Shown in pieces: positions 1 to 6,269 of a DNA stretch of 18,115 bases; position 1 is the stretch's first letter; every line of letters starts with the position of its first letter. The notes under the pieces are model-generated. The model ran no database searches, was not told the origin of the DNA, and was given only the letters and a program-made list of their open reading frames with translations. This DNA is from an uncultured Eubacteriales bacterium. Its GTDB lineage: Bacteria; Bacillota; Clostridia; Christensenellales; CAG-138. Where the stretch lies: the NCBI GenBank assembly GCA_900546845.1, contig UREK01000035.1, positions 1-18,115 of the forward strand. The letters are read 5' to 3'. A program made the translations under genes and the position numbers.

Positions 1-126
1 AAGGCTTTCTTTGCACGGAGCGCTGGCCGCGCTATCGGCGCAAGCGCGACGTGAATCTCTCGATCAAGTGGCATTTGCCACTTGATCGACAGCCTTAGGA
101 GGGCGGCAAGACCGCCCTCCCGTTTT
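1..126 (-). repeat. Partial copy of a structured intergenic repeat, cut by window edge
   Basis: Read on the minus strand, downstream of psuG, this stretch has the same order of parts as the element at 15780-16006: a GC-rich terminator-like hairpin (98-120), a second hairpin whose stem carries AAGTGGC (61-88, 12-bp perfect stem, 4-nt loop), then a conserved block (46 to 1). That block aligns without gaps to 15861-15906 at 38 of 46 positions by hand count. The window ends inside the element, so its far end is unseen. No open frame of convincing length covers it. Confidence 0.7.
98..126 (+). terminator. GC-rich hairpin with T-tract
   Basis: A perfect 9-bp stem (GGAGGGCGG at 98-106 with CCGCCCTCC at 112-120, loop CAAGA) is followed on the plus strand by CGTTTT. 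The T-tract faces psuG, so as a classical intrinsic terminator it would stop plus-strand transcripts entering from the left. For psuG (minus strand) the hairpin lies just past the stop codon but has no U-tract behind it. Confidence 0.6.
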
Positions 127-130
127 CTGC

Positions 131-1039
131 TTACAGCCGCTTTGCAATCTCGGACGCGAGGGCGACGTTATTGTAGACGAGCTTGATGTTGGAAGCAAGG
201 CTGTTCCCGCCGGTGATCTCATGGATGCGGGCGAGCAGGAACGGCGTCGTCGCCTTGCCATGGATGCCTTTTTCCTTCGCCTCGGCGCAGGCTTCCTCGA
301 TTACGCGCTCGATGTAATCCGCGTCGAGCGCGTCCGCCTCCGGGATCGGGTTTGTGATGAGCATGCCGCCGTGATAGCCAAGCTCATACTGGGTGCGGAT
401 CGCTGCGGCGATCTCATCCGGCGTATCCAGCCGGTAGTCCACGGGGAGGCCGCTCTTGCGCGTATAGAATGCGGGGAGCTCGTCAGTCTGGTAGCCGATG
501 ACGGGCACGCCCCGCGTCTCGAGGTATTCCATCGTCAGCGGGAGATCCAGGATGCTCTTCGCGCCCGCGCACACCACAGCGACAGGCGTCTTGCCAAGCT
601 CCTCCAGGTCGGCGGAGATATCCATGGTTTCCTGCGCGCCGCGGTGTACGCCGCCGATCCCGCCCGTCGCGTGGATGCGCACGCCCGCCATCGCGGCGAG
701 GATCATCGTGCCGGTGACGGTCGTCGCTCCGTCGAGCTTCTTCGCAACGAGCAGCGGAATATCCCGCCGGCTGGCCTTGATGACCTTCGTGCCCGTGCGG
801 GCCAGATAATCGAGCTGCTCTTCCTCCAGGCCCACGCAGAGCTTGCCGCCCAGGATGGCGCAGGTCGCCGGCACGGCGCCATGCTCCCGTGCGACGCGCT
901 CGCAGCCGCGCGCGGTCTCAAGATTCTGCGGGTATGGCATGCCGTGGGAGATGATGGTGGATTCGAGCGCCACGACGGGCCTGCCTTGCGCGAGCGCCTC
1001 CCGCACTTCGCGGGAAACGAGAAGATGCTGGTTCAACAT
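131..1039 (-). CDS. psuG: Pseudouridine-5'-phosphate glycosidase
   Basis: PsuG splits pseudouridine 5'-phosphate into uracil and ribose 5-phosphate, a Mn2+-dependent cytosolic step in pseudouridine salvage. The 302-aa product is the usual family length. Visible signatures are ALESTIISHGMPYPQN near residues 25-39, VIKAS with Lys88, HATGGIGGVHRGAQETMDIS around 123-142 and AGAKSILDLP with Lys161. Glu26, Lys88, Asp144 and Lys161 line up with E. coli Glu31, Lys93, Asp149 and the Schiff-base Lys166 at a constant offset of 5. I chose the ATG at 1039 because AGGAG (1049-1053) lies 9 nt upstream; an in-frame TTG at 1045 would be too close to that site. No pseudouridine kinase (psuK) or nucleoside transporter gene is adjacent; the divergent neighbour is a membrane protease. 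Confidence 0.97.
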   Translation of the reverse strand: MLNQHLLVSREVREALAQGRPVVALESTIISHGMPYPQNLETARGCERVAREHGAVPATCAILGGKLCVGLEEEQLDYLARTGTKVIKASRRDIPLLVAKKLDGATTVTGTMILAAMAGVRIHATGGIGGVHRGAQETMDISADLEELGKTPVAVVCAGAKSILDLPLTMEYLETRGVPVIGYQTDELPAFYTRKSGLPVDYRLDTPDEIAAAIRTQYELGYHGGMLITNPIPEADALDADYIERVIEEACAEAKEKGIHGKATTPFLLARIHEITGGNSLASNIKLVYNNVALASEIAKRL

Positions 1040-1106
1040 AATCAAAAGCTCCTTTGCATCGCAATGCTTTTTTCTGCCTACGGATCAGTTTTTGATTCCT
1101 GCCATA

Positions 1107-1135
1107 ATTATAGCGAATCCTCCGCTGTTCCACAA
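1107..1135 (-). promoter_or_regulatory. Sigma-A-type promoter for psuG
   Basis: On the minus strand TTGTGG (1135-1130) is followed after exactly 17 bp by a perfect TATAAT (1112-1107). Transcription would start about 60 nt before the psuG ATG. Its -35 box overlaps that of the divergent plus-strand promoter. Confidence 0.75.
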
Positions 1136-1156
1136 TACGGCCGAATATGCTAAAAT
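1128..1156 (+). promoter_or_regulatory. Sigma-A-type promoter for the CPBP protease gene
   Basis: TTCCAC (1128-1133) and TAAAAT (1151-1156) are 17 bp apart, with a TGC extended -10 just before the -10 box. This leaves a leader of roughly 100 nt before the ATG at 1263. The -35 box shares 1130-1133 with the psuG promoter -35. Confidence 0.65.
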
Positions 1157-1262
1157 AGAAGAACAGTGGCGGAACTCCCGCCCGGAACGCGCCGTTTTTG
1201 GCTCGATGCAAATTCTGGATTGAAAGGAACGCTTTGCCCTGCGAAGCACGGTTATCATCAGG

Positions 1263-2081
1263 ATGCGTTTGAAACAGGTCCTCTCTGCGCTTGGAAAGGC
1301 AGCGTGCTACGCGCTGCTGTTCATCGGCGTGCAGTTTTTCGTGAGCTATGCGGCCATCCTGCTCGTGGGGGTCCAATCCGGCCTCACGCTCGCGTCCGGC
1401 GGCGGCACGCCGGACGCGGGGGCGCTTGCGGAACAGATAATGGACGCCGTTCTCAGCAACACGGCGCTGCTCACGCTCATCTCCAACGCGCTCACGCTTT
1501 TGCTGCTCGTCCCCATCTTCCTCGCGCAGAAAAAGAGCTATGCGCGGGAGATCTCCCTCTTCCCGCTCGCGCCGGGCGCAATCTGGCCGCTTGCGGCGGG
1601 CGCTATGGCGCTTGCCGCCGTGGTCGCGCTGCTGCTTGCGCTGCTGCCCATCCCGGAGGCGCTTATGGATGCCTACAATGAAGCCGCCGCGGGGCTTGAC
1701 AAACCTGGGCTCATCAGCGCGCTTTCCACGGTGATTTTCGCCCCCATCGCGGAGGAGGTGATCTTCCGCGGGCTCGTCTACACGCGCCTGCGCCGCGCCA
1801 TGCCCGCCGCGCTCGCGTGCGTGCTTTCAAGCCTGCTGTTCGGCGTGCTGCACGGCCAGCTCCTCTGGATCGCCTACGCGTTTGTGATGGGCGTTGCGCT
1901 CACGATCGTGTTCGAGCGCACGGGCACGCTCTGGGCGAACATCATCGTCCACATCACGTTCAACCTGGCCGGCTCTTACCTGGTGCAGTACCTGCCCGGG
2001 AGCGTTTTCATCCTTGTCCTGGGGCTCGCGGGCATGGCGGCCGCCTGGAACTGGCTTACGCACATCTATCCGCGCGTCTGA
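1263..2081 (+). CDS. CPBP family intramembrane glutamic endopeptidase (CAAX protease-like)
   Basis: A 272-aa polytopic membrane protein with the conserved CPBP (Abi/CAAX-protease) motifs in order: EEVIFRG at 164-170 (catalytic Glu pair and Arg), FGVLHGQL around 193-200 (His197) and HITFN at 230-234 (His230, Asn234). Hydrophobic segments lie near residues 13-37, 68-88, 108-131, 150-163 and 183-215, and at the C-terminus. Family members include eukaryotic Rce1 and bacterial proteins linked to bacteriocin self-immunity or membrane-protein processing; the substrate here is unknown. The ATG at 1263 has only a poor ribosome binding site (the clearest AAAGGAA lies about 35 nt upstream), so the start is the least secure part. 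The PPC-domain gene follows after 32 bp and is probably cotranscribed. Confidence 0.92.
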   Translation: MRLKQVLSALGKAACYALLFIGVQFFVSYAAILLVGVQSGLTLASGGGTPDAGALAEQIMDAVLSNTALLTLISNALTLLLLVPIFLAQKKSYAREISLFPLAPGAIWPLAAGAMALAAVVALLLALLPIPEALMDAYNEAAAGLDKPGLISALSTVIFAPIAEEVIFRGLVYTRLRRAMPAALACVLSSLLFGVLHGQLLWIAYAFVMGVALTIVFERTGTLWANIIVHITFNLAGSYLVQYLPGSVFILVLGLAGMAAAWNWLTHIYPRV

Positions 2082-2113
2082 GCCGCACCGGAGAAACCGA
2101 AAGGAGCTTTGCT

Positions 2114-2536
2114 ATGGAATACCGCAGGTTTGGGGATACGCTTTTTGCCCGGCTGGACAGGGGCGAGGAGATCTTAACGCAGCTCGAGGCCATCGCCCGC
2201 GCGGAGCATATCCTGCTCGCGGAGGTCAGCGGCCTCGGCGCGGTCAGCGAATTTACCGCCGGCGTGTTCGACACGGAGGCGAAGTGCTTCTGCCCGAACA
2301 CCTTCCGCGGCGCGTATGAGATCGTATCGCTCACCGGCACCGTGAGCACCATGGGTGGCGCGTATTACAGCCATCTCCACATGAGCGCGGGCGATGCGGA
2401 GGGCCGCGTGTTCGGCGGCCACCTGGCCGGCGCTGTCATCAGCGCGACCGGCGAACTCGTTATCCGGGTCATCGAAGGCCGGGTGGACCGCGCGTTCAAC
2501 GAGGAGATCGGGCTCAACCTGTTCAAATTTGAATGA
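2114..2536 (+). CDS. PPC/DUF296 domain protein
   Basis: A 140-aa single-domain protein of the plants-and-prokaryotes conserved (PPC, DUF296) family. Visible are GLGAVSEFTAGVF (40-52), SLTGTVS (72-78) and the family hallmark HLHMSAGD (87-94) followed by VFGGHL (99-104). The clustered histidines (87, 89, 103) could bind a metal, as in bacterial structures of the family. Plant versions are fused to AT-hooks and bind DNA; here there is no AT-hook, so the widely used label DNA-binding protein is weakly supported and its role is unknown. An AAAGGAG site 7 nt before the ATG fixes the start. It sits between the CPBP gene (32 bp) and dsdA (76 bp), consistent with one plus-strand transcript. Confidence 0.93.
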   Translation: MEYRRFGDTLFARLDRGEEILTQLEAIARAEHILLAEVSGLGAVSEFTAGVFDTEAKCFCPNTFRGAYEIVSLTGTVSTMGGAYYSHLHMSAGDAEGRVFGGHLAGAVISATGELVIRVIEGRVDRAFNEEIGLNLFKFE

Positions 2537-2612
2537 TGTGCCGCCAGAGGCTTCTGGCAGCTCTGCGTATCGCAACACTTATTTTTGACAACCGGCAGGA
2601 GGAGAAGCAAAA

Positions 2613-3941
2613 ATGGATCCGAGCAATGTGTTTGCGAGCGACCCCATCATCCGGAAGATCGCGGCAGCGGAGGAGTGCGTTTGGTTCAGCCCGCACCTGC
2701 GCCCGGCGGAGGAGGCGCTTGCAGCCATCCCCTATACCCGCGCGGACGTTGAGGACGCCGCGCGCAGGCTCGCGCGCTTTGCGCCGTATATCCAGCGCTG
2801 CTTCCCGGAGACGGCCGCGGACGGCGGGCTCATCGAATCCCCGCTCACGGAAATCCCGCGCATGGCCGCCTTCCTGCGTGAAACGCAGGTTCCCTGCCTG
2901 CCCGGGCGCGTGTTTTTGAAGCGGGACAGCGACCTTGCCGTCGCTGGTTCCGTCAAAGCGCGCGGCGGCATTTACGAGGTGCTCAAGCATGCGGAAACCC
3001 TCGCGCTTGCGGCGGGCCTCCTGCGCGAAACGGACGATTACGCCAAGCTGGCAGAGCCGGAATGCAAGGACTTTTTCCGGCAATACGAGGTAGCCGTCGG
3101 CTCCACGGGCAACCTTGGCCTTTCCATCGGCATCATGAGCGCGGCGCTCGGCTTCCGCGTCACGGTGCATATGAGCGCGGACGCGCGCCAATGGAAGAAG
3201 GATCTGCTGCGCAGCAAGGGCGTCTGCGTGATGGAATACGCCGGGGATTATTCCGAAGCCGTACGCCAGGGCCGCGCGCTTTCCGACGCGGATCCGATGA
3301 GCTATTTTGTGGACGACGAAAACTCCGTGGATCTGTTTATGGGCTACGCCGTTGCGGCGCTTCGCCTGCAAGGCCAGCTCGCGGCGGCGGGAATCGCGGT
3401 GGACGCGGCGCACCCGCTGTTTGTGACCATCCCCTGCGGCGTGGGCGGCGCGCCGGGCGGCGTCACCTTCGGGCTGAAGCTCCTTTATGGTGACAATGTG
3501 CACATCTTCTATGCCGAGCCCGTGCAGTGCCCCTGCATGCTGCTCGGCCTTGCGACAGGCCTCAACAGCGAAATCTGCGTGCAGGATGCGGGGCTCACGG
3601 GCAAAACCCATGCGGACGGCCTTGCCGTTGGCCGCCCCTCCGGCTTTGTGGGCGGCGTGGTCCGCACGCTGATCGCAGGCGAATACACGCTTGCGGATTA
3701 CCGGCTGTACGACCTGATGCGCGCCCTGCTCGATACGGAAAACATCTTCATCGAGCCCTCGGCCTGCGCCTGCCTCCCCGCCCCCGCTATGCTCGCCGCC
3801 GCGCCGGGCATGGCGGACTATCTCGCCGCACACGGCCTTTCCGCGCACATGGGAAACGCCGCGCATGTGCTCTGGGCGACGGGCGGGCGGCTCGTGCCGG
3901 AAGAAATCCGCAGGGAATATGTGCAGACCCACCTGCGCTGA
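2613..3941 (+). CDS. dsdA: D-serine ammonia-lyase (D-serine dehydratase)
   Basis: DsdA is a PLP-dependent fold-type II enzyme that deaminates D-serine to pyruvate and ammonia, detoxifying D-serine or using it as a nitrogen and carbon source. The 442-aa product is full length for the family. Seen are the PLP-lysine motif AGSVKARGG (111-119, Lys115), the substrate loop GSTGNLG (163-169) and the glycine-rich phosphate-binding loop CGVGGAPGG (275-283). An AGGAGG site lies upstream of the ATG at 2613. No dsdX permease or dsdC LysR regulator is adjacent, unlike enterobacterial loci. Inference: the CPBP and PPC genes upstream are transcription partners rather than pathway partners. Confidence 0.97.
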   Translation: MDPSNVFASDPIIRKIAAAEECVWFSPHLRPAEEALAAIPYTRADVEDAARRLARFAPYIQRCFPETAADGGLIESPLTEIPRMAAFLRETQVPCLPGRVFLKRDSDLAVAGSVKARGGIYEVLKHAETLALAAGLLRETDDYAKLAEPECKDFFRQYEVAVGSTGNLGLSIGIMSAALGFRVTVHMSADARQWKKDLLRSKGVCVMEYAGDYSEAVRQGRALSDADPMSYFVDDENSVDLFMGYAVAALRLQGQLAAAGIAVDAAHPLFVTIPCGVGGAPGGVTFGLKLLYGDNVHIFYAEPVQCPCMLLGLATGLNSEICVQDAGLTGKTHADGLAVGRPSGFVGGVVRTLIAGEYTLADYRLYDLMRALLDTENIFIEPSACACLPAPAMLAAAPGMADYLAAHGLSAHMGNAAHVLWATGGRLVPEEIRREYVQTHLR

Positions 3942-3959
3942 CGCGCCCCAAAACGGCCC

Positions 3960-3997
3960 GGGCCCCGCAACAAATGCGATGCGTTGCGGGGCCCTTT
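3960..3997. terminator. Hairpin downstream of dsdA
   Basis: A perfect 12-bp stem pairs GGGCCCCGCAAC (3960-3971) with GTTGCGGGGCCC (3983-3994), 11-nt loop, followed by TTTG. The U-tract is short, so termination may be incomplete; AAAA precedes the left arm. It lies 19 nt after the dsdA stop codon. Confidence 0.6.
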
Positions 3998-4035
3998 GCA
4001 TGGAGGAAGGGAAAACAAGCTGCCCGAAGTTTGCG

Positions 4036-4059
4036 AGGCCGTACCGGCCTAGTTTTTTT
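4036..4059 (+). terminator. Intrinsic terminator
   Basis: AGGCCG (4036-4041) pairs with CGGCCT (4045-4050) around a TAC loop and is followed by AG and seven T residues (4053-4059). It is a better plus-strand terminator than the hairpin closer to dsdA, and probably insulates the LytTR operon from dsdA read-through. Confidence 0.75.
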
Positions 4060-4139
4060 GCTTCCGCCTCCGGCTCTTTGCCGGGCATTTCATCCACACG
4101 CTTCACGATGTCCTTCGGGATCGTATTTCGCCTTGCTTT

Positions 4140-4173
4140 TGCCGTTTATCGCGCGGGAACTGCCGTTTATCGC
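4140..4173 (+). promoter_or_regulatory. Tandem direct repeat, candidate LytTR operator
   Basis: TGCCGTTTATCGC occurs twice (4140-4152 and 4161-4173) with starts 21 bp apart, two helical turns. The core GCCGTTTAT fits the published AgrA/LytTR half-site pattern (A/T)(A/C)(C/A)GTTN(A/G)(T/G) at 8 of 9 positions, and the two 9-mers (4141-4149, 4162-4170) are separated by exactly 12 bp, as in known LytTR sites. The repeat ends just upstream of a weak -35 box, a typical activator position, directly before a LytTR gene. The operator role is inferred. Confidence 0.7.
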
Positions 4174-4180
4174 AAAGGGC

Positions 4181-4209
4181 TGGAACGTGCGCCCACGATC
4201 GCGTATACT
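4181..4209 (+). promoter_or_regulatory. Promoter of the LytTR-DUF3021 operon
   Basis: TATACT (4204-4209) is a good -10 box. The hexamer 17 bp upstream, TGGAAC (4181-4186), is a poor -35, matching TTGACA at only 3 of 6 positions. A weak -35 just downstream of a paired activator site suggests an activator-dependent promoter. Confidence 0.6.
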
Positions 4210-4259
4210 GCAAACATCCACCGCAGCAACAAAAATCCCTCACACGGAAAGGAGCGTGC

Positions 4260-4703
4260 ATGCAGATCAAGATCCAAATTGACCCGGCCTGCGCCGAACC
4301 GCAGCTCGTCGTCCACACGGCGGCCGTCACGGACGAGGTGAACACCCTGATCGCGCGACTTTCGGACGTGCGGCCTGAAGCGATCGCCGGCTTCTCCGGG
4401 GACGTAGTCTCCCTGCTTATGCCGGATGAGATCCTGCGCATCTACGCGGAGCAGCAGAAGGTATATGCGGAAACCGTGAGCGGCGCCCGTTATGCCCTGC
4501 GCCTGCGCCTTTACGAATTGGAGGAGCGGCTTTCCCCGATGCGCTTTGTGCGCATCTCCAATTCCGAGATCATCAATCTGTACCTGGTGAAGCGGCTGGA
4601 CCTGAGCCTTTCCGGCACCATCTGCATGGAGCTTGCAGGCGGCGCGACAGCGTTCGTTTCCCGGCGCTATGTTTCAAAGATCAAGGACATTCTAGGCATA
4701 TGA
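4260..4703 (+). CDS. LytTR DNA-binding domain regulator
   Basis: A 147-aa protein whose C-terminal part (about 50-147) has the LytTR pattern, including MRFVRISNSEIINL (94-107) and VSRRYVSKIKDIL at the end. There is no phospho-receiver domain, so it is not a classical two-component regulator. The N-terminal 45 residues are short and of unknown role. An AAAGGAG site precedes the ATG. The stop codon TGA lies inside the ribosome binding site of the next gene, so translation is probably coupled. Known parallels are stand-alone LytTR regulators encoded with a membrane protein that inhibits them (LytTR regulatory systems such as BrsRM and HdrRM of Streptococcus mutans). I infer that this pair works likewise and that the direct repeat upstream mediates autoregulation. 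Confidence 0.93.
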   Translation: MQIKIQIDPACAEPQLVVHTAAVTDEVNTLIARLSDVRPEAIAGFSGDVVSLLMPDEILRIYAEQQKVYAETVSGARYALRLRLYELEERLSPMRFVRISNSEIINLYLVKRLDLSLSGTICMELAGGATAFVSRRYVSKIKDILGI

Positions 4704-4713
4704 GGTGAAACGC

Positions 4714-5235
4714 ATGACAAAAAATACCGCTTCGGAAAATACGTCCACAGTGAAAACAGTTCCCCTATTCGCACCTACGACGCTCAAAAAAATACTTCTT
4801 CCGCGCATCAAGCGGGGGTTCCCGCTCGGCGTCGCCATCGGCTATGCGCTCACCATCGTCAACTCGGCCTGCTATGGCACGCAGGAATACTACCCCTGCA
4901 GAGCTGCGCTTGCCGCGGCGCTCGGCGGCGAGCTTCCCGCCGTGGCGCTGCAGGCCGTCCTCTACGGTGTAATCGGCTCGATCTGTACCGCAGCCTCCTT
5001 CGCGTTCTGGGTGGAAGGCTGGAGCATCACGAAAGCGACCGTGATCCATTTCCTCATCCTCTCGCTTTTCTTGCTGCCCATCGCCTATGTTTTGCACTTT
5101 ATGAAGCACACCTTAGCCGGCGTGCTGCGTTACTTCGTCGTCTTCGTCGTAATTTACGTCTTGATCTGGCTGGCGACGTATTGCAACTTCCGGGCAAAGA
5201 TCCGGCGCATCAACAAGGCGCTGCGCAAGAAATGA
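4714..5235 (+). CDS. DUF3021 family four-helix membrane protein
   Basis: A 173-aa integral membrane protein with four hydrophobic segments: roughly 33-53 (LGVAIGYALTIVNS), 73-98, 108-130 and 136-157, and a basic C-terminal tail ending RINKALRKK. This layout and the position directly after a LytTR gene are characteristic of DUF3021. The open frame extends upstream to a GTG at 4705, but that GTG is part of the GAGGTG ribosome binding site, so the ATG at 4714 (6-7 nt spacing) is the better start. Inference: it controls the activity of the LytTR protein at the membrane, in the manner of anti-activators in streptococcal LytTR systems. The stimulus is not evident, and no export or bacteriocin gene is adjacent. 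Confidence 0.88.
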   Translation: MTKNTASENTSTVKTVPLFAPTTLKKILLPRIKRGFPLGVAIGYALTIVNSACYGTQEYYPCRAALAAALGGELPAVALQAVLYGVIGSICTAASFAFWVEGWSITKATVIHFLILSLFLLPIAYVLHFMKHTLAGVLRYFVVFVVIYVLIWLATYCNFRAKIRRINKALRKK

Positions 5236-5245
5236 ACATGGCAAT

Positions 5246-5285
5246 CCCGGCAATAAAGAGGGCGCAGGCCCTCTTTATTGCCGGG
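5246..5285. terminator. 18-bp perfect hairpin between convergent genes
   Basis: CCCGGCAATAAAGAGGGC (5246-5263) pairs perfectly with GCCCTCTTTATTGCCGGG (5268-5285) around a 4-nt GCAG loop. It starts 10 bp after the DUF3021 stop codon and lies between that gene and the convergent alarmone synthetase gene. There is no T-tract after either arm; the AT-rich part lies inside the stem. It probably acts as a bidirectional terminator or 3'-end stabiliser. Confidence 0.65.
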
Positions 5286-5367
5286 CGGCGCGGTTCCGCT
5301 GGGCTTCCACCCCGCGCATCGCTCAATTAAGGGGCTTGCGCCGCGGCTCCGTGGTTTTCCAAAGCCC

Positions 5368-6060
5368 TTATGTGTCTTCCCGCCCTTCCTTGAGTCGCCG
5401 GTAGATCTCCTGCATGCGCAGGTCGAGCGCCGCGCTTTCCTCCGCGCACCGTTTGAGCTCTGCGCGCAGCGCATCGTCGTCGCGGATCGCTTCGGTGGAC
5501 TTGTAGCGGATCTGGTGCTCCAGGCTCGCCCAGAAATCCATGGCGATCGTGCGGATCTGCACCTCCACAGGAACCGGAACGCTGCCGCCTGAAAGGAACA
5601 CCGGCACGCTCACCACAAGGTGCAGGCTGCGGTAGCCGTTCTCCTTCGGCGCTTCGATGTAATCCGTGCGCCGCAGCACGGCGACGTCGTCCTGTGCGGA
5701 AAGCACGTCCGCAATCCGGTAAATATCGTCGATATAATTGCAGACCACGCGCACGCCTGCAATGTCCGTCAGGCGCTCCCTGGCGCTTTGGATGTTCACG
5801 GGTTCTCCCTTGCGCCGCAGCTTTTCCACGATGCTGGCAATGCTTTTGAGGCGGCTGTCGATGTGATGGATCGGATTATGATCGTAGCGGAGGCGGAACT
5901 CCGAGTCCAATATTTCCAGCTTGGTGGTGATCTCGCGGATGGCGCTGTTGTAAAGCTGCACCATCTCCATATATCCCTGGGCTTGCCGGAGGCCCGCTTC
6001 TATGGTGGCGGGAGGGCTGAAGGTTTCTCCTTCCTTCAGCAAACCTTCCAGTTTCTGCAT
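5368..6060 (-). CDS. Small alarmone synthetase (GTP pyrophosphokinase, RelQ/YjbM-like)
   Basis: A 230-aa single-domain RelA/SpoT synthetase that transfers pyrophosphate from ATP to GDP or GTP to make (p)ppGpp. Seen are DIAGVRVVCNYIDDIY (99-114), RTDYIEAPKENGYRSLHLVV (131-150) and the VEVQIRT/FWASLEHQIRYK block (165-187), whose acidic residues hold Mg2+. The HD hydrolase and the TGS/ACT domains of long Rel proteins are absent, so this is a monofunctional SAS; the length and motifs resemble RelQ (YjbM) more than RelP, though I cannot separate the two firmly. An AAAGGAGGAG site precedes the ATG at 6060. It is transcribed alone, divergent from the SDR gene. Confidence 0.93.
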   Translation of the reverse strand: MQKLEGLLKEGETFSPPATIEAGLRQAQGYMEMVQLYNSAIREITTKLEILDSEFRLRYDHNPIHHIDSRLKSIASIVEKLRRKGEPVNIQSARERLTDIAGVRVVCNYIDDIYRIADVLSAQDDVAVLRRTDYIEAPKENGYRSLHLVVSVPVFLSGGSVPVPVEVQIRTIAMDFWASLEHQIRYKSTEAIRDDDALRAELKRCAEESAALDLRMQEIYRRLKEGREDT

Positions 6061-6104
6061 TGCAAAGCTCCTCCTTTTGTCTGCGCTTCTTCTGTATCGG
6101 TTAT

Positions 6105-6133
6105 ATTCTACGCCCTCTGTCCCCGCGCCTCAA
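6105..6133 (-). promoter_or_regulatory. Promoter of the alarmone synthetase gene
   Basis: On the minus strand TTGAGG (6133-6128) and TAGAAT (6110-6105) are 17 bp apart. This gives a leader of about 40 nt before the AGGAGG site. Confidence 0.65.
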
Positions 6134-6172
6134 GCGCGCGGCGGGGCAGGCGCGTGAACTTTTCGGAAAAAA

Positions 6173-6201
6173 TTGAAAAAAAGAGCCGGTTGTAGGATAA
6201 T
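6173..6201 (+). promoter_or_regulatory. Promoter of the SDR gene
   Basis: TTGAAA (6173-6178) and GATAAT (6196-6201) are 17 bp apart, about 70 nt before the ATG at 6270. It is back-to-back with the alarmone synthetase promoter but does not overlap it. Confidence 0.6.
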
Positions 6202-6269
6202 GGCAGTAAGAAAATCCGCACCGCGCAGGGCGCGCAATTTTGACGCTGGGAAGGGAACGGTACTGGAAT

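Noticed and set aside
1..96. C-terminal coding fragment of a plus-strand gene at the left edge
   Set aside because: All three plus frames stop by 96 and read as low-complexity; the region is better explained as the repeat element copy.
2523..4106. 527-codon minus-strand open frame antisense to dsdA
   Set aside because: High GC content leaves the frame open; it has no domain-like sequence, while the plus strand encodes an intact DsdA. Only the part beyond the dsdA stop is noted as a possible remnant.
4705..4713. GTG start for the DUF3021 gene
   Set aside because: The GTG is part of the GAGGTG ribosome binding site for the ATG at 4714.
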